A stretch of 35,627 nt of DNA from Bacteroidales bacterium (GTDB lineage Bacteria > Bacteroidota > Bacteroidia > Bacteroidales > GWA2-32-17), in NCBI GenBank assembly GCA_026416095.1, contig JAOAFV010000040.1, positions 1 to 35,627 on the forward strand, given 5' to 3'. The notes below the pieces were generated by a model. The model ran no database searches. It worked only from the letters and a program-made list of their open reading frames with translations, and was not told where the DNA came from. The position numbers and the translations under genes are program-made. Numbering within the stretch: the stretch's first letter is position 1; every line of letters starts with the position of its first letter. Of the stretch, positions 1 through 7,785 are shown piece after piece.

Positions 1-47
1 GGCCTCTTCTTCCTCCCACACCTCGCTAATCTTATTTTTACTGCCAT
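1..47 (-). CDS. rpsP: Ribosomal protein S16, N-terminal fragment cut by the window edge
   Basis: Reading leftwards from the ATG at 45-47 gives MAVKIRLARCGRKR, which matches the highly conserved start of bacterial ribosomal protein S16 (30S subunit). The rest of the gene lies outside the window. A purine-rich Shine-Dalgarno-like run (AAGGGGG on the minus strand, about 56-62) sits 8 bases before the ATG, which is rare in this phylum and in this window. The gene begins 21 bases after the 3' end of tRNA-Phe, so tRNA and rpsP are probably on one transcript. The few codons seen are GC-richer (AGG, GCG, GGG) than the neighbouring genes. Confidence 0.85.
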   Translation of the reverse strand, partial: MAVKIRLARCGRKKR

Positions 48-68
48 GTTTTGTTCCCCCTTCTCTTG

Positions 69-141
69 TGGTACCCGTTGGAATCGAACCAACGACCTAC
101 GGATTTTCAGTCCGCCGCTCTACCTACTGAGCTAGGGTACC
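69..141 (-). tRNA. tRNA-Phe (anticodon GAA)
   Basis: The minus strand folds as a full 73-base cloverleaf. The acceptor stem is GGTACCC paired with GGGTACC, followed by discriminator A. The D-arm is GCTC...GAGC, the anticodon stem GCGGA/TCCGT with loop CTGAAAA (anticodon GAA), and the T-loop is GTTCGAT-like. The 3' CCA is not encoded. The 5' end lies only 4 bases after the stop codon of the upstream ompH gene, and rpsP starts 21 bases downstream. The tRNA is therefore probably cut out of an mRNA by RNase P and 3' processing, or is read from a promoter inside ompH. Confidence 0.97.
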
Positions 142-145
142 CAAT

Positions 146-661
146 TTATTTAATATTCATTTTTTTCTTAACTAAAGGTAATATATTATCGCTACTTTCT
201 TTTGGATAAACTAAAACAGCACCCGATGATATATCGAAAATATATGTAAAACCATTTTCTTTAGCAACTTCTTCTATTGCTACCTTTGCTTTTTCGATAA
301 TTGGCTTTAACAATTCTTGTTCTTTTTTTTGCATTTCACTTTGTGCATTTTCTTGAAAAGTTTGTATTCTCTGTTGTAAACTTAGTAATTCCTCTTCTCT
401 ACTTTTTCTAACGATTTCTGTTAAAGAGTCTTTTTTTGATAAATAGTCATTATACTTTCTTTCAAGCTCGGTTTGCATTTGAAGTAGTTGATCTTCGAGT
501 TGCTTTGCAAAATCTTGTAATTTCTTTTGCGCTTCGGTTCTTTCTGGCATTGCAGTTAATAGCTCATTAGAATTAATGTAACCAATCTTAATTTTCTGTT
601 GCGAATTCAACATAAATACTGTTAAAACAGTTACTAAAAAAGCCAACAGTAATTTTTTCAT
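146..661 (-). CDS. ompH: OmpH/Skp family periplasmic chaperone (second of a tandem pair)
   Basis: This is a 171-residue periplasmic chaperone that would hold unfolded outer-membrane proteins on their way to BamA. It has a signal peptide (MKKLLLAFLVTVLTVFMLNS, then QQKIKIGYIN), a long charged coiled-coil centre (residues about 35-125) and the typical C-terminal end with the VAKENGFTYIFDIS and VYP motifs. I chose the ATG at 659-661; a GTG two codons earlier also reads in frame but is less likely. The neighbour 700-1215 is a diverged paralogue and bamA lies just before that, the usual Bacteroidota order. A TAnnTTTG box at 686-693 could give this gene its own promoter. Confidence 0.93.
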   Translation of the reverse strand: MKKLLLAFLVTVLTVFMLNSQQKIKIGYINSNELLTAMPERTEAQKKLQDFAKQLEDQLLQMQTELERKYNDYLSKKDSLTEIVRKSREEELLSLQQRIQTFQENAQSEMQKKEQELLKPIIEKAKVAIEEVAKENGFTYIFDISSGAVLVYPKESSDNILPLVKKKMNIK

Positions 662-685
662 AAACACAAAAATTTAAAATTTTCA

Positions 686-693
686 CAAAGATA
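686..693 (-). promoter_or_regulatory. Candidate -7 promoter box for ompH-tRNA-Phe-rpsP
   Basis: The minus strand reads TATCTTTG, an exact match to the Bacteroidota -7 consensus TAnnTTTG. It lies 25 bases before the ATG of the downstream ompH gene and just after the stop of the upstream one. I see no clear TTTG at -33. It could drive the last ompH gene, the tRNA and rpsP separately from the bamA operon. Confidence 0.45.
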
Positions 694-699
694 AAACAT

Positions 700-1215
700 C
701 TAATTTTTATATCCTAATTTTTTTAAAACTTCATCACTTTTATCAAGCTTAGGATCAATGTATAAAATATTAGAATTTCCAGCAATGTCGATTATCATTC
801 CATAGTTTCCTTGCGTTGCTATTTCTTTAATAGCATTAAAAACTTCATCTTGTATTGGTTTAATAAGCTCTTGACGTTTTTTAAATAATTCACCTTCTCT
901 ACCAAAATATTTTTTTTGTAATTCTTTTGCTTCTTTTTCTTTGGCAATTATTTCATTTTCTCTTTTTATTCTCATTTCTTCTGTTAATAAGACTTTTTCG
1001 GTTTGAAAATCTCTATACATTTTATCGATTTGAGCATATAAATTTTCAATTTCCTTTTGCCAGTCGGCAGAAATTTTATCGATTTGAGACTGTGCTGCCT
1101 GATAAGCAGGAATGTTTTTTAAAATGTAATCGGTATCAACATATCCAATTTTTTGTTGAGAAAAAATGTTGTTTACAGTAACACCAAATAATACTACTAA
1201 AAACGCCTTTTTCAT
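700..1215 (-). CDS. ompH: OmpH/Skp family periplasmic chaperone (first of a tandem pair)
   Basis: The 171-residue protein has a signal peptide (MKKAFLVVLFGVTVNNIFS, then QQKIGYVDTDYIL), a long Lys/Glu-rich coiled-coil (residues about 40-125) and a C-terminal part with NYGMIIDIAG, all typical of the OmpH/Skp family. These proteins form trimeric clamps that hold outer-membrane proteins in the periplasm. It starts 11 bases after bamA and is almost certainly cotranscribed with it. It resembles the neighbour at 146-661 throughout, so the pair arose by an old duplication, as is common in this phylum. Confidence 0.93.
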   Translation of the reverse strand: MKKAFLVVLFGVTVNNIFSQQKIGYVDTDYILKNIPAYQAAQSQIDKISADWQKEIENLYAQIDKMYRDFQTEKVLLTEEMRIKRENEIIAKEKEAKELQKKYFGREGELFKKRQELIKPIQDEVFNAIKEIATQGNYGMIIDIAGNSNILYIDPKLDKSDEVLKKLGYKN

Positions 1216-1226
1216 AGCTATATTTT

Positions 1227-3761
1227 TTAAAAATTTTGTCCAATGATAAAATGGAATTGACTTTTATTTTCACCTGGAATAACAGGTTCGTCGAAACCAT
1301 ATCCCCAATCAACGCCTAATTTACCAAACATAGGTAAAAATATTCTGATACCAAGTCCGGCAGATCTTTTAAAATTAAAAGGACTAAATTCATTAAAGTT
1401 TGTAAAGCAATTGCCACCTTCCAAAAAAGCCAACACATAAAATGTGGCATTAGGATTTAAAGAAAGTGGATAACGTACCTCAAAAGTGAATTTATTATAA
1501 ATATTTCCACCTTTTAAGGGAGTTAATGAGCCATTACCATATCCTCTTAAAGCTATGGTTTCTTTACCATAAAGATTGTAAGTAATAAGACCATCGCCAC
1601 CCATATTGTAACTTTCAAATGGAGAAAATCCATAATCTTTATTATACATTGCTAAGAAGCCAAATTCTAGTTTAGTATTTAGTACAAAATTTTTTGTTAA
1701 GTTGGTAAAAAACGATGTATTTATTGACCATTTGTGATATTCAATCCATTTATATTTTTGCTGATCTGTAAGAGTTTTGTAATCCTTATCAGAGAGCAAG
1801 GAATAAGGGGGTGTAAATTGAACCGAAAGAGAAACCAGTGAACCACGCCGAGGGTAAATTGGCTGATCTACAGAATTTCTTTGAAACACTATTCTTCCAT
1901 TGAAATTATTGCTATAGCCATTATAAAAAGAAAACAAATATCCGTATCTATAGTTTTTCAAAATATATCTTTGATAACTTAACTCATAATATAAGGAAAA
2001 AAAGTCATCGGGCCATTTTATTCTTTTCCCCAATCCAACAGAAGCTCCAATTATGTCCATTTCTTGTCTTCCTTTATCTTTTCTTGAAACTCCATTCGAT
2101 TGCATAGTATAATAGGTGGAAATAGATAATGAATTTGGTTTTTTACCTCCTAGCCATGGTTCTACAAACGAAGCAGTAATTGCAGTGTAATAAAGGCCAT
2201 TAGTTTGAGCTCTTAATGTTAGGCGTTGTCCACCACCCGATGGTAAAGGTTTCCACGCACTTGCTTTAAAAAAATCTTTAGCACTGAAGTTATTAAAAGC
2301 AACTCCAATTGTACCAACCACCATTCTACCTCCCCATCCACCCGATAATTCAAGTTGATCGGAAGGTTTTTCTTCTACTATGTACTCTAAATTTACAGTT
2401 CCTTCTTGTGGATTAGGATCTTGTTTAATATCGAGTTTTTCAGGATCGAAGTAATTTAAGGATGCTAATTCTCTCATTGTTCTTATAATATCAGATCTGC
2501 TGTAAAGTTGACCTGGTTTTGAATACATTTCTCTTCGTATTACATTTTCATGGGTCTTGGTATTACCTGTAATCGACACTTTATTAATTGTTGCCTTTTT
2601 ACCTTCATAAACATGAAGATCGATATCAATAGAATCATTTTCCACATTATTTTCCACAACATTAATACTTGCAAAAAGATAACCATTATCCTGATATAAA
2701 GATAATACACTATTTACATCTGTAAACAAACGGTTCTCTAATAAGCTTTGATTATATACATCTCCTCGTTTTATACCAAGAAATTTTTCTAAAGTATCGG
2801 TAGAATAAATTGAATTGCCATACCAACGTATGTTTCTAAAAAAATATTTATTACCAGTATTAATATGTATAACAATTTTTAATAGTTTATCGGATATCAT
2901 AAACACTGAATCTTTAGTAATAATTGCGTCGCGATAACCCCATTGATTCAGCTTTTCAATAACCTTCTTTTTATCCTCATTAAAATTATCGTCGGTGTAT
3001 CTCGATACTTTAAAAATTCTATACCATTTTTTTACCTTAGTTTCTTTCATTGCCTTTCTTAAAGATATCTTTTTATATTTTTTCAAATTAAAAAATGATT
3101 TTAAGGTAGAATCATAAATACAATTATTTACTATATTTTCGCCAATAAACTGAATATCTGCAATTTTGTATTTTTTATTTTTATTAATAATAAATTTTAG
3201 TTCAACATAATTTTGAAGAGAAGAATCGGGAAACTGTTGAACATCTACTTTTACATTATAAAATCCTTTTTCCTTAAAGTGTTTAGCAATTATATATTTT
3301 GCCGATTTAATTGTATTGTCGGTGACCTGACTCCCTCTTGACAATTTTAATTTTTCTTTTAAATCGTCGGCCTCACTTTTAGAAATTCCTGTAAACGAAT
3401 ATTTACTAAGTCGTGGGCGTTCAGCTATGACAAATTCCAAAAAAATTGTGCTATCTATAATTCTATCTATTTTAACCGAAACTTCAGAAAACAACCCTTG
3501 AGACCATATTTTGGTAATTGCTTTTGATATTTTTTCGCCTGGTACTTCAATAGTATCTCCAATTTTTAAGCCCGATATGTTTATAATTATATCTTCGTTT
3601 ATATATTTTATTCCACTAACTTTGATGCCTCCTAATTGATATCTTTTCTGTTCATTATAATCTACGAAATTATCGTTTTTTATTTGAGTGTACACGTATG
3701 GAGTTTTCAAGAGAAAAAAGATTACAAAATAAACCATATATTTGTGTAATAATTTCATCAT
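1227..3761 (-). CDS. bamA: Outer-membrane protein assembly factor BamA
   Basis: The 844-residue protein is the central subunit of the BAM machine, which inserts beta-barrel proteins into the outer membrane. It has a signal peptide (through about residue 25), POTRA repeats (about 45-470; for example YINEDIIINISGLKIGD, and the GNTKTHENVIRREM start of the last POTRA) and a C-terminal Omp85 barrel (about 490-844). The family L6 signature is LRGYG (RGY at 739-741), and the protein ends in phenylalanine, as BAM barrel proteins do. It lies 6 bases after uppS and 11 before ompH, the conserved Bacteroidota order. Either of two adjacent ATG codons could be the start. Confidence 0.97.
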   Translation of the reverse strand: MMKLLHKYMVYFVIFFLLKTPYVYTQIKNDNFVDYNEQKRYQLGGIKVSGIKYINEDIIINISGLKIGDTIEVPGEKISKAITKIWSQGLFSEVSVKIDRIIDSTIFLEFVIAERPRLSKYSFTGISKSEADDLKEKLKLSRGSQVTDNTIKSAKYIIAKHFKEKGFYNVKVDVQQFPDSSLQNYVELKFIINKNKKYKIADIQFIGENIVNNCIYDSTLKSFFNLKKYKKISLRKAMKETKVKKWYRIFKVSRYTDDNFNEDKKKVIEKLNQWGYRDAIITKDSVFMISDKLLKIVIHINTGNKYFFRNIRWYGNSIYSTDTLEKFLGIKRGDVYNQSLLENRLFTDVNSVLSLYQDNGYLFASINVVENNVENDSIDIDLHVYEGKKATINKVSITGNTKTHENVIRREMYSKPGQLYSRSDIIRTMRELASLNYFDPEKLDIKQDPNPQEGTVNLEYIVEEKPSDQLELSGGWGGRMVVGTIGVAFNNFSAKDFFKASAWKPLPSGGGQRLTLRAQTNGLYYTAITASFVEPWLGGKKPNSLSISTYYTMQSNGVSRKDKGRQEMDIIGASVGLGKRIKWPDDFFSLYYELSYQRYILKNYRYGYLFSFYNGYSNNFNGRIVFQRNSVDQPIYPRRGSLVSLSVQFTPPYSLLSDKDYKTLTDQQKYKWIEYHKWSINTSFFTNLTKNFVLNTKLEFGFLAMYNKDYGFSPFESYNMGGDGLITYNLYGKETIALRGYGNGSLTPLKGGNIYNKFTFEVRYPLSLNPNATFYVLAFLEGGNCFTNFNEFSPFNFKRSAGLGIRIFLPMFGKLGVDWGYGFDEPVIPGENKSQFHFIIGQNF

Positions 3762-3767
3762 ATTACT

Positions 3768-4526
3768 TTACTTTTCATTCCTTAGTTGTTGAGATATTAA
3801 ACCGAACCTTCTTTCACGGTTTTGATAATCAATAATAGCTTTATAAAATTCAGTTTTATCAAAGTCGGGCCACAATGTTTTTGTTACATATAATTCTGTA
3901 TATGCAATTTGATATAAAAAGAAATTACTTATTCGAAATTCTCCACTAGTTCTAATTAATAAATCGGGATCAGGTAAATCAGAAGTGAATAAGTTATTTT
4001 TTATTAAATCGTAATTTATGTCGTCAATAGAAATTTGATTATTCTTTACTAGCAAGGCAATTTTTTTTGTCATTTGTAAAATATCTAACCTACCACTGTA
4101 GCTTAATGCAATACATAAAATCAGTTTATCATTATTTTTAGTTACTTCAATAGCATTATTAATTTTTTCTATCAGATTTAAAGGTAAACCAGAAAAATCG
4201 CCTATAACTAATAATTTTATTTTATTTTCAAGAAAATTAGGGAGTTCTTTATCTATGTTTTCAGATAAAATTTGGAATAATGTATTTATTTCGTCTTTAG
4301 GCCTTTTCCAATTTTCGGTAGAGAAAGCAAAAATCGATAAGTAAGGTATGCCTAATTCGAGACAACATTCTACCGATGTTTTAACAGCTTCTATTCCTTT
4401 TCTATGACCAAATACTCTTGTTAATTTGTGTTTTTCTGCCCATCGGCCATTACCATCCATTATAATTGCAATATGCTGAGGTAATTTATTCTTAATTATT
4501 TTATTTTTTAGGTCATTCCCATTCAT
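3768..4526 (-). CDS. uppS: Isoprenyl transferase (undecaprenyl diphosphate synthase)
   Basis: This cis-prenyltransferase makes undecaprenyl diphosphate, the lipid carrier for peptidoglycan and surface polysaccharides, from farnesyl diphosphate and isopentenyl diphosphate. It is 252 residues, the usual length. The motif HIAIIMDGNGRWA carries the Mg-binding Asp24. GHRKG, SIFAFSTENWKRP and LIRTSGEFRISNF with the ELY end complete the family signature. The ATG at 4524-4526 overlaps the end of the preceding gene by 14 bases, which suggests translational coupling. bamA follows 6 bases later. Confidence 0.97.
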   Translation of the reverse strand: MNGNDLKNKIIKNKLPQHIAIIMDGNGRWAEKHKLTRVFGHRKGIEAVKTSVECCLELGIPYLSIFAFSTENWKRPKDEINTLFQILSENIDKELPNFLENKIKLLVIGDFSGLPLNLIEKINNAIEVTKNNDKLILCIALSYSGRLDILQMTKKIALLVKNNQISIDDINYDLIKNNLFTSDLPDPDLLIRTSGEFRISNFFLYQIAYTELYVTKTLWPDFDKTEFYKAIIDYQNRERRFGLISQQLRNEK

Positions 4527-5220
4527 AACAAATATTTTCTTTCAACTGATATTTATAAGTTAAGAAAATTCCAAAAAATGCATAATAATCGCGTTGATGA
4601 AAATATGCTCTTTGTTTAATAAACATAAAATTTTCTGCTTTTGTAGAAGTTAATTTTTCATACCACCATAGATTATCTATTTTATCAGAGAAGGTTTTTC
4701 TATATGACCATTCAATTCCCATTGAAAATTTTTTTGTAAAATTATACTTCAAGCCGAGGCTCATAGGCAACGCAGGTACAAATACTTGTTCAGACCACGA
4801 AGAAATAAGAAAAGTAAAACCTGATGCTACATAAGGAGTCCATTTGAAATGCTTTTCTGTTCTGCCGAAGAAATACGATTGAAAATTTAATTCCAATTGC
4901 CCAGTAATATCAATTATAGGCGACGAAAAATAATGCCCTCTTATTTTTTGATAAGAATATTTACTACGAGCATCGTTGCCATTTAAAGAACCTGCATACA
5001 TGTTACATCTAATTGCCCATCTGGAATGAAAGACATATCTTAGGAAACCTCCATATGAAAAATCGGGCATATAAAACAATTTTGAAGGATTAATATCGCC
5101 CTGATAATATACGGCACCTGCATAAAATCCAAAATCATAATAATTTTGAGAATAAAAATAAAGGTGAAAGTTAAAAAATAACAATAAAGATAGTATTTTA
5201 TTAAAACTTTGGTAACCCAC
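4513..5220 (-). CDS. DUF6089-type outer-membrane beta-barrel protein
   Basis: The 235-residue secreted protein has a hydrophobic signal segment (residues about 8-24, ending YSQ), the GAVYYQGDINPSK motif of the DUF6089 family, then alternating aromatic strands expected of an 8-10 strand barrel. A DUF6089 protein directly before uppS and bamA is standard in Bacteroidota; its role is unknown, probably envelope integrity. The only start that keeps a signal peptide is GTG at 5218-5220, inside the end of the upstream gene (20-base overlap). It is the last of three related barrel genes in a row (4513-6864). Confidence 0.8.
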   Translation of the reverse strand: MGYQSFNKILSLLLFFNFHLYFYSQNYYDFGFYAGAVYYQGDINPSKLFYMPDFSYGGFLRYVFHSRWAIRCNMYAGSLNGNDARSKYSYQKIRGHYFSSPIIDITGQLELNFQSYFFGRTEKHFKWTPYVASGFTFLISSWSEQVFVPALPMSLGLKYNFTKKFSMGIEWSYRKTFSDKIDNLWWYEKLTSTKAENFMFIKQRAYFHQRDYYAFFGIFLTYKYQLKENICYEWE

Positions 5221-5953
5221 TTCGTGCTGTTTTTAATCTGCGACTATAAATAATTGAAAAAGTAAAATAACTATCTTTTGACTTACCAAATTTATCTGAA
5301 AATCCATCTAAATAATCTGTGGTGGTATACCTAAAACAAAATTCCAAACCAATAGTAGAAAGTCGATCTATACCATACTTAAACCCCAAACCTATTGGAA
5401 TTATTAATTGAAACTTTGAGTATTCTTCATTTCTATTTGTTGGGAAGTCTTTGTTTATTGTCTTAGGGTTAAAATATATTCCTCCAAACCCAGTAAAAAC
5501 ATAAGTATTTACATATATAAGTTTAAATCTTCTTAGATTTTGCAACGTATATCGTATTCCTATCCTTTCTTTTAGAATTGAATATTCAAATTGAAGCGAT
5601 GGTTCAAAAAAACCCGACTTAAAACTTACTCCACGATTAAATCTTGGCAAATATGAAGTATAAAAATCGCTACCATTCAATCTGCCATAATAAAAATTAA
5701 GCTTTGTAGAAAATTTTTCTCTAATTTTATACCTTGCACCAATTGATATGCAATAACGAGTTGCTTGTATATCAATATCGCTTAAAAAGTGTTTGCCTGG
5801 TCCACGACCTCCTCCAAGGTCGCCGTTATATAGAGATGGGCCAATAGCAGCAAAAACTTCGTATCTTACTCTTTTCCAACGTTGAGCATAAATAAATTCA
5901 CATGTAAAAACAACTAAGCTTACACACAAAAATATTTTAAATAATCGACCCAC
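5201..5953 (-). CDS. DUF6089-like outer-membrane beta-barrel protein (middle of three)
   Basis: The 250-residue protein has a signal peptide (MGRLFKIFLCVSLVVFTCEF, then IYAQRWKR), an RWKRVRYEV segment, a YNGDLGGG motif like the DUF6089 YxGDLN motif, and amphipathic beta strands to the end. It is a clear paralogue of the gene at 5953-6864: both share RWKR(V/M)RYEV at the mature N-terminus and GLPKF near the end. The start is GTG (5951-5953), sharing one base with the TAG stop of the preceding gene, so the two are probably translated in a coupled way. No enzymatic motif is visible. Confidence 0.75.
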   Translation of the reverse strand: MGRLFKIFLCVSLVVFTCEFIYAQRWKRVRYEVFAAIGPSLYNGDLGGGRGPGKHFLSDIDIQATRYCISIGARYKIREKFSTKLNFYYGRLNGSDFYTSYLPRFNRGVSFKSGFFEPSLQFEYSILKERIGIRYTLQNLRRFKLIYVNTYVFTGFGGIYFNPKTINKDFPTNRNEEYSKFQLIIPIGLGFKYGIDRLSTIGLEFCFRYTTTDYLDGFSDKFGKSKDSYFTFSIIYSRRLKTARSGLPKF

Positions 5954-6864
5954 TAATACCTAAATTTAGGTAATCCACCTTTAGTTGAATAAAGCTTATA
6001 AGAAAGCGACATCGACAAAGACATATAAACGTCCTTATCTTTCGGATCGCCTCTTTGTTGCCCTGGAGCAGTCCAGTTTGGATGGCTACCATCTGAAGGA
6101 TCCGCAAAATATGCTGCTATTTCGCCTTTATTTTCTCTTATTAGTTCTTTATCAACATAAGTAGTGCTTACGTCGTCGATATAATCGGTAAAGGTTTTAC
6201 GTACACATAATTCAAGGCCAATACTCCACCTCCGGTTAAGAGCATAAGTAAAACCTACGCCCCATGGTATACAAAACCCTAATCTCGAATATTTTTCTCT
6301 TGTTTCTAAAATTCCTTGCCCTTCTGTTCCTAATGGTTGCAGTGCATACCATTTGCCCTTATATTTTGCTTTAGGATTAAAATAAAAAATTCCCCATCCG
6401 AAAAAGTAATAAGTGTGTAATTTCAGGCCTTTTAAACCTCGAACTCTTCGCAAATTATATCTATGTCCTTCTTTTTCTTGAACAATAGAAAATTCGTAAA
6501 CATTTGAAAATTCAAATATAGGGGTTCGAAACGATAAGTTTCTATATCTTCTGAATTGTTCTTTTGTTAGCTTATCATCGCCTTGAATAAAGCCATAGCT
6601 TAATAGAGCTTTTGTCGATATTGAATATGTTAATCTATATCGAAGGCCAATATTCCCCATTGCGCGTGTCATCGATAATTCCATGTCTCTCACAAAATTT
6701 GTACCTACTTGATCGGCTCCACCCAAATCAGTTAATGTATTTGTTGCTCCAATTCCATATATTACTTCGTATCGCATTCGTTTCCAGCGCTGAGAACTTT
6801 GAGAATAACTCATGTTGAAAATCAAACACAGAAGAAAAAACAATATATAATTTTTTTTCAACAT
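5953..6864 (-). CDS. DUF6089-like outer-membrane beta-barrel protein (first of three)
   Basis: The 303-residue protein has a signal peptide (to about residue 21, MSYSQ), mature start RWKRMRYEVIYGIG, a TDLGGAD motif and alternating aromatic strands. It is the longest of three tandem paralogues and carries an extra loop before the last strand (residues about 245-280, rich in Pro, Gly and Asp), which may be surface-exposed. It heads the transcription unit that runs through uppS and bamA. An exact -7 box lies 6 bases before its ATG. The function is unknown. Confidence 0.75.
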   Translation of the reverse strand: MLKKNYILFFLLCLIFNMSYSQSSQRWKRMRYEVIYGIGATNTLTDLGGADQVGTNFVRDMELSMTRAMGNIGLRYRLTYSISTKALLSYGFIQGDDKLTKEQFRRYRNLSFRTPIFEFSNVYEFSIVQEKEGHRYNLRRVRGLKGLKLHTYYFFGWGIFYFNPKAKYKGKWYALQPLGTEGQGILETREKYSRLGFCIPWGVGFTYALNRRWSIGLELCVRKTFTDYIDDVSTTYVDKELIRENKGEIAAYFADPSDGSHPNWTAPGQQRGDPKDKDVYMSLSMSLSYKLYSTKGGLPKFRY

Positions 6865-6869
6865 AGTTG

Positions 6870-6877
6870 CAAAATTA
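6870..6877 (-). promoter_or_regulatory. Candidate -7 promoter box for the barrel-uppS-bamA operon
   Basis: The minus strand reads TAATTTTG, followed by CAACT and then the ATG at 6862-6864. This is an exact TAnnTTTG box with only 5 bases before the start codon, so the mRNA would be leaderless or nearly so. It lies in the 42-base gap after nadK. Confidence 0.5.
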
Positions 6878-6906
6878 AATAATAATAGTAAAAAATAAAA
6901 AAATTA

Positions 6907-7785
6907 TCAATTTCTTCTATCAATGCCCCAATTGAGTTTAGTTCGCAAAGCATTAAAAAAATCATAATCTCTTAAAAGAAGCAATTTAACTTTATGTTGA
7001 GATTTTTTTAGTGTTATGTTAATATCAGTACTTACTACTTGTGAATAATTGTCCATAGAAATCATACACGTATCGCTTCGAGAATGAATTTTTATTGTTA
7101 TTTTGTAGTCATCGGGTAACACAAAAGGTCTTACATTTAAGTTATGACATGCTACAGGAGTAATAATAAAATCAGATGATTGTGGATAAATAATTGGACC
7201 TCCTGCACTTAACGAATATGCGGTGCTGCCAGTAGGTGTTGCTATTATAAGGCCATCTGCCCAAAATGTGTTAAAATACCTTTCATTAATGTTAACTTCA
7301 ATTCCTATCATAGATGAAAAATCAGATTTAAAAACAGTAAATTCATTAATGGCATAGTGAGGAATATTTAATTTTTTATCACTAATAAGTTCAAGTAATG
7401 TGCGCTTTTCTATGTATGTTTCGCCGTTACTTATTTTGTATAAAGCATCTTCTAAGCTATTAATATTAATACTTGCAAGAAAACCTAACCTCCCGATATT
7501 CACTCCTATGATTGGTACATCATGATTTGAGATAACATGAACTCCTTCGATAAATGCCCCATCGCCCCCAAATGTTAATAAAAGATCAATGTCTACTTCT
7601 TCAATGCTATTATATGTTTCATATTTTTTAGTTAAAAATTTTTTTAAGTAATTATTTAATCTTTCGTGTAAATATATTTGAAATCCTATATTCTCAATCC
7701 ATGAAATTGCTCTTAAATATTCTTGAATGTATTCCTGCTTTAATTTATTTGAAAATAATCCTAACTTTTTCATATTTATAAGCAT
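6907..7785 (-). CDS. nadK: NAD kinase
   Basis: NAD kinase phosphorylates NAD to NADP using ATP. The 292-residue protein has the nucleotide-binding GGDG motif (residues 73-76, in LLTFGGDGAFIEG), IGVNIGRLGFLAS, NEFTVFK, and the C-terminal signature GLIIATPTGSTAYSLSAGGP, then the ITPVACHNLNVRP stretch. The ATG at 7783-7785 shares one base with the TAA of the upstream gene (TAATG), the usual sign of coupled translation. A second ATG four codons later (MKKLGLF) is possible. It is co-transcribed with the CBS and Omp85-like genes. Confidence 0.96.
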   Translation of the reverse strand: MLINMKKLGLFSNKLKQEYIQEYLRAISWIENIGFQIYLHERLNNYLKKFLTKKYETYNSIEEVDIDLLLTFGGDGAFIEGVHVISNHDVPIIGVNIGRLGFLASININSLEDALYKISNGETYIEKRTLLELISDKKLNIPHYAINEFTVFKSDFSSMIGIEVNINERYFNTFWADGLIIATPTGSTAYSLSAGGPIIYPQSSDFIITPVACHNLNVRPFVLPDDYKITIKIHSRSDTCMISMDNYSQVVSTDINITLKKSQHKVKLLLLRDYDFFNALRTKLNWGIDRRN

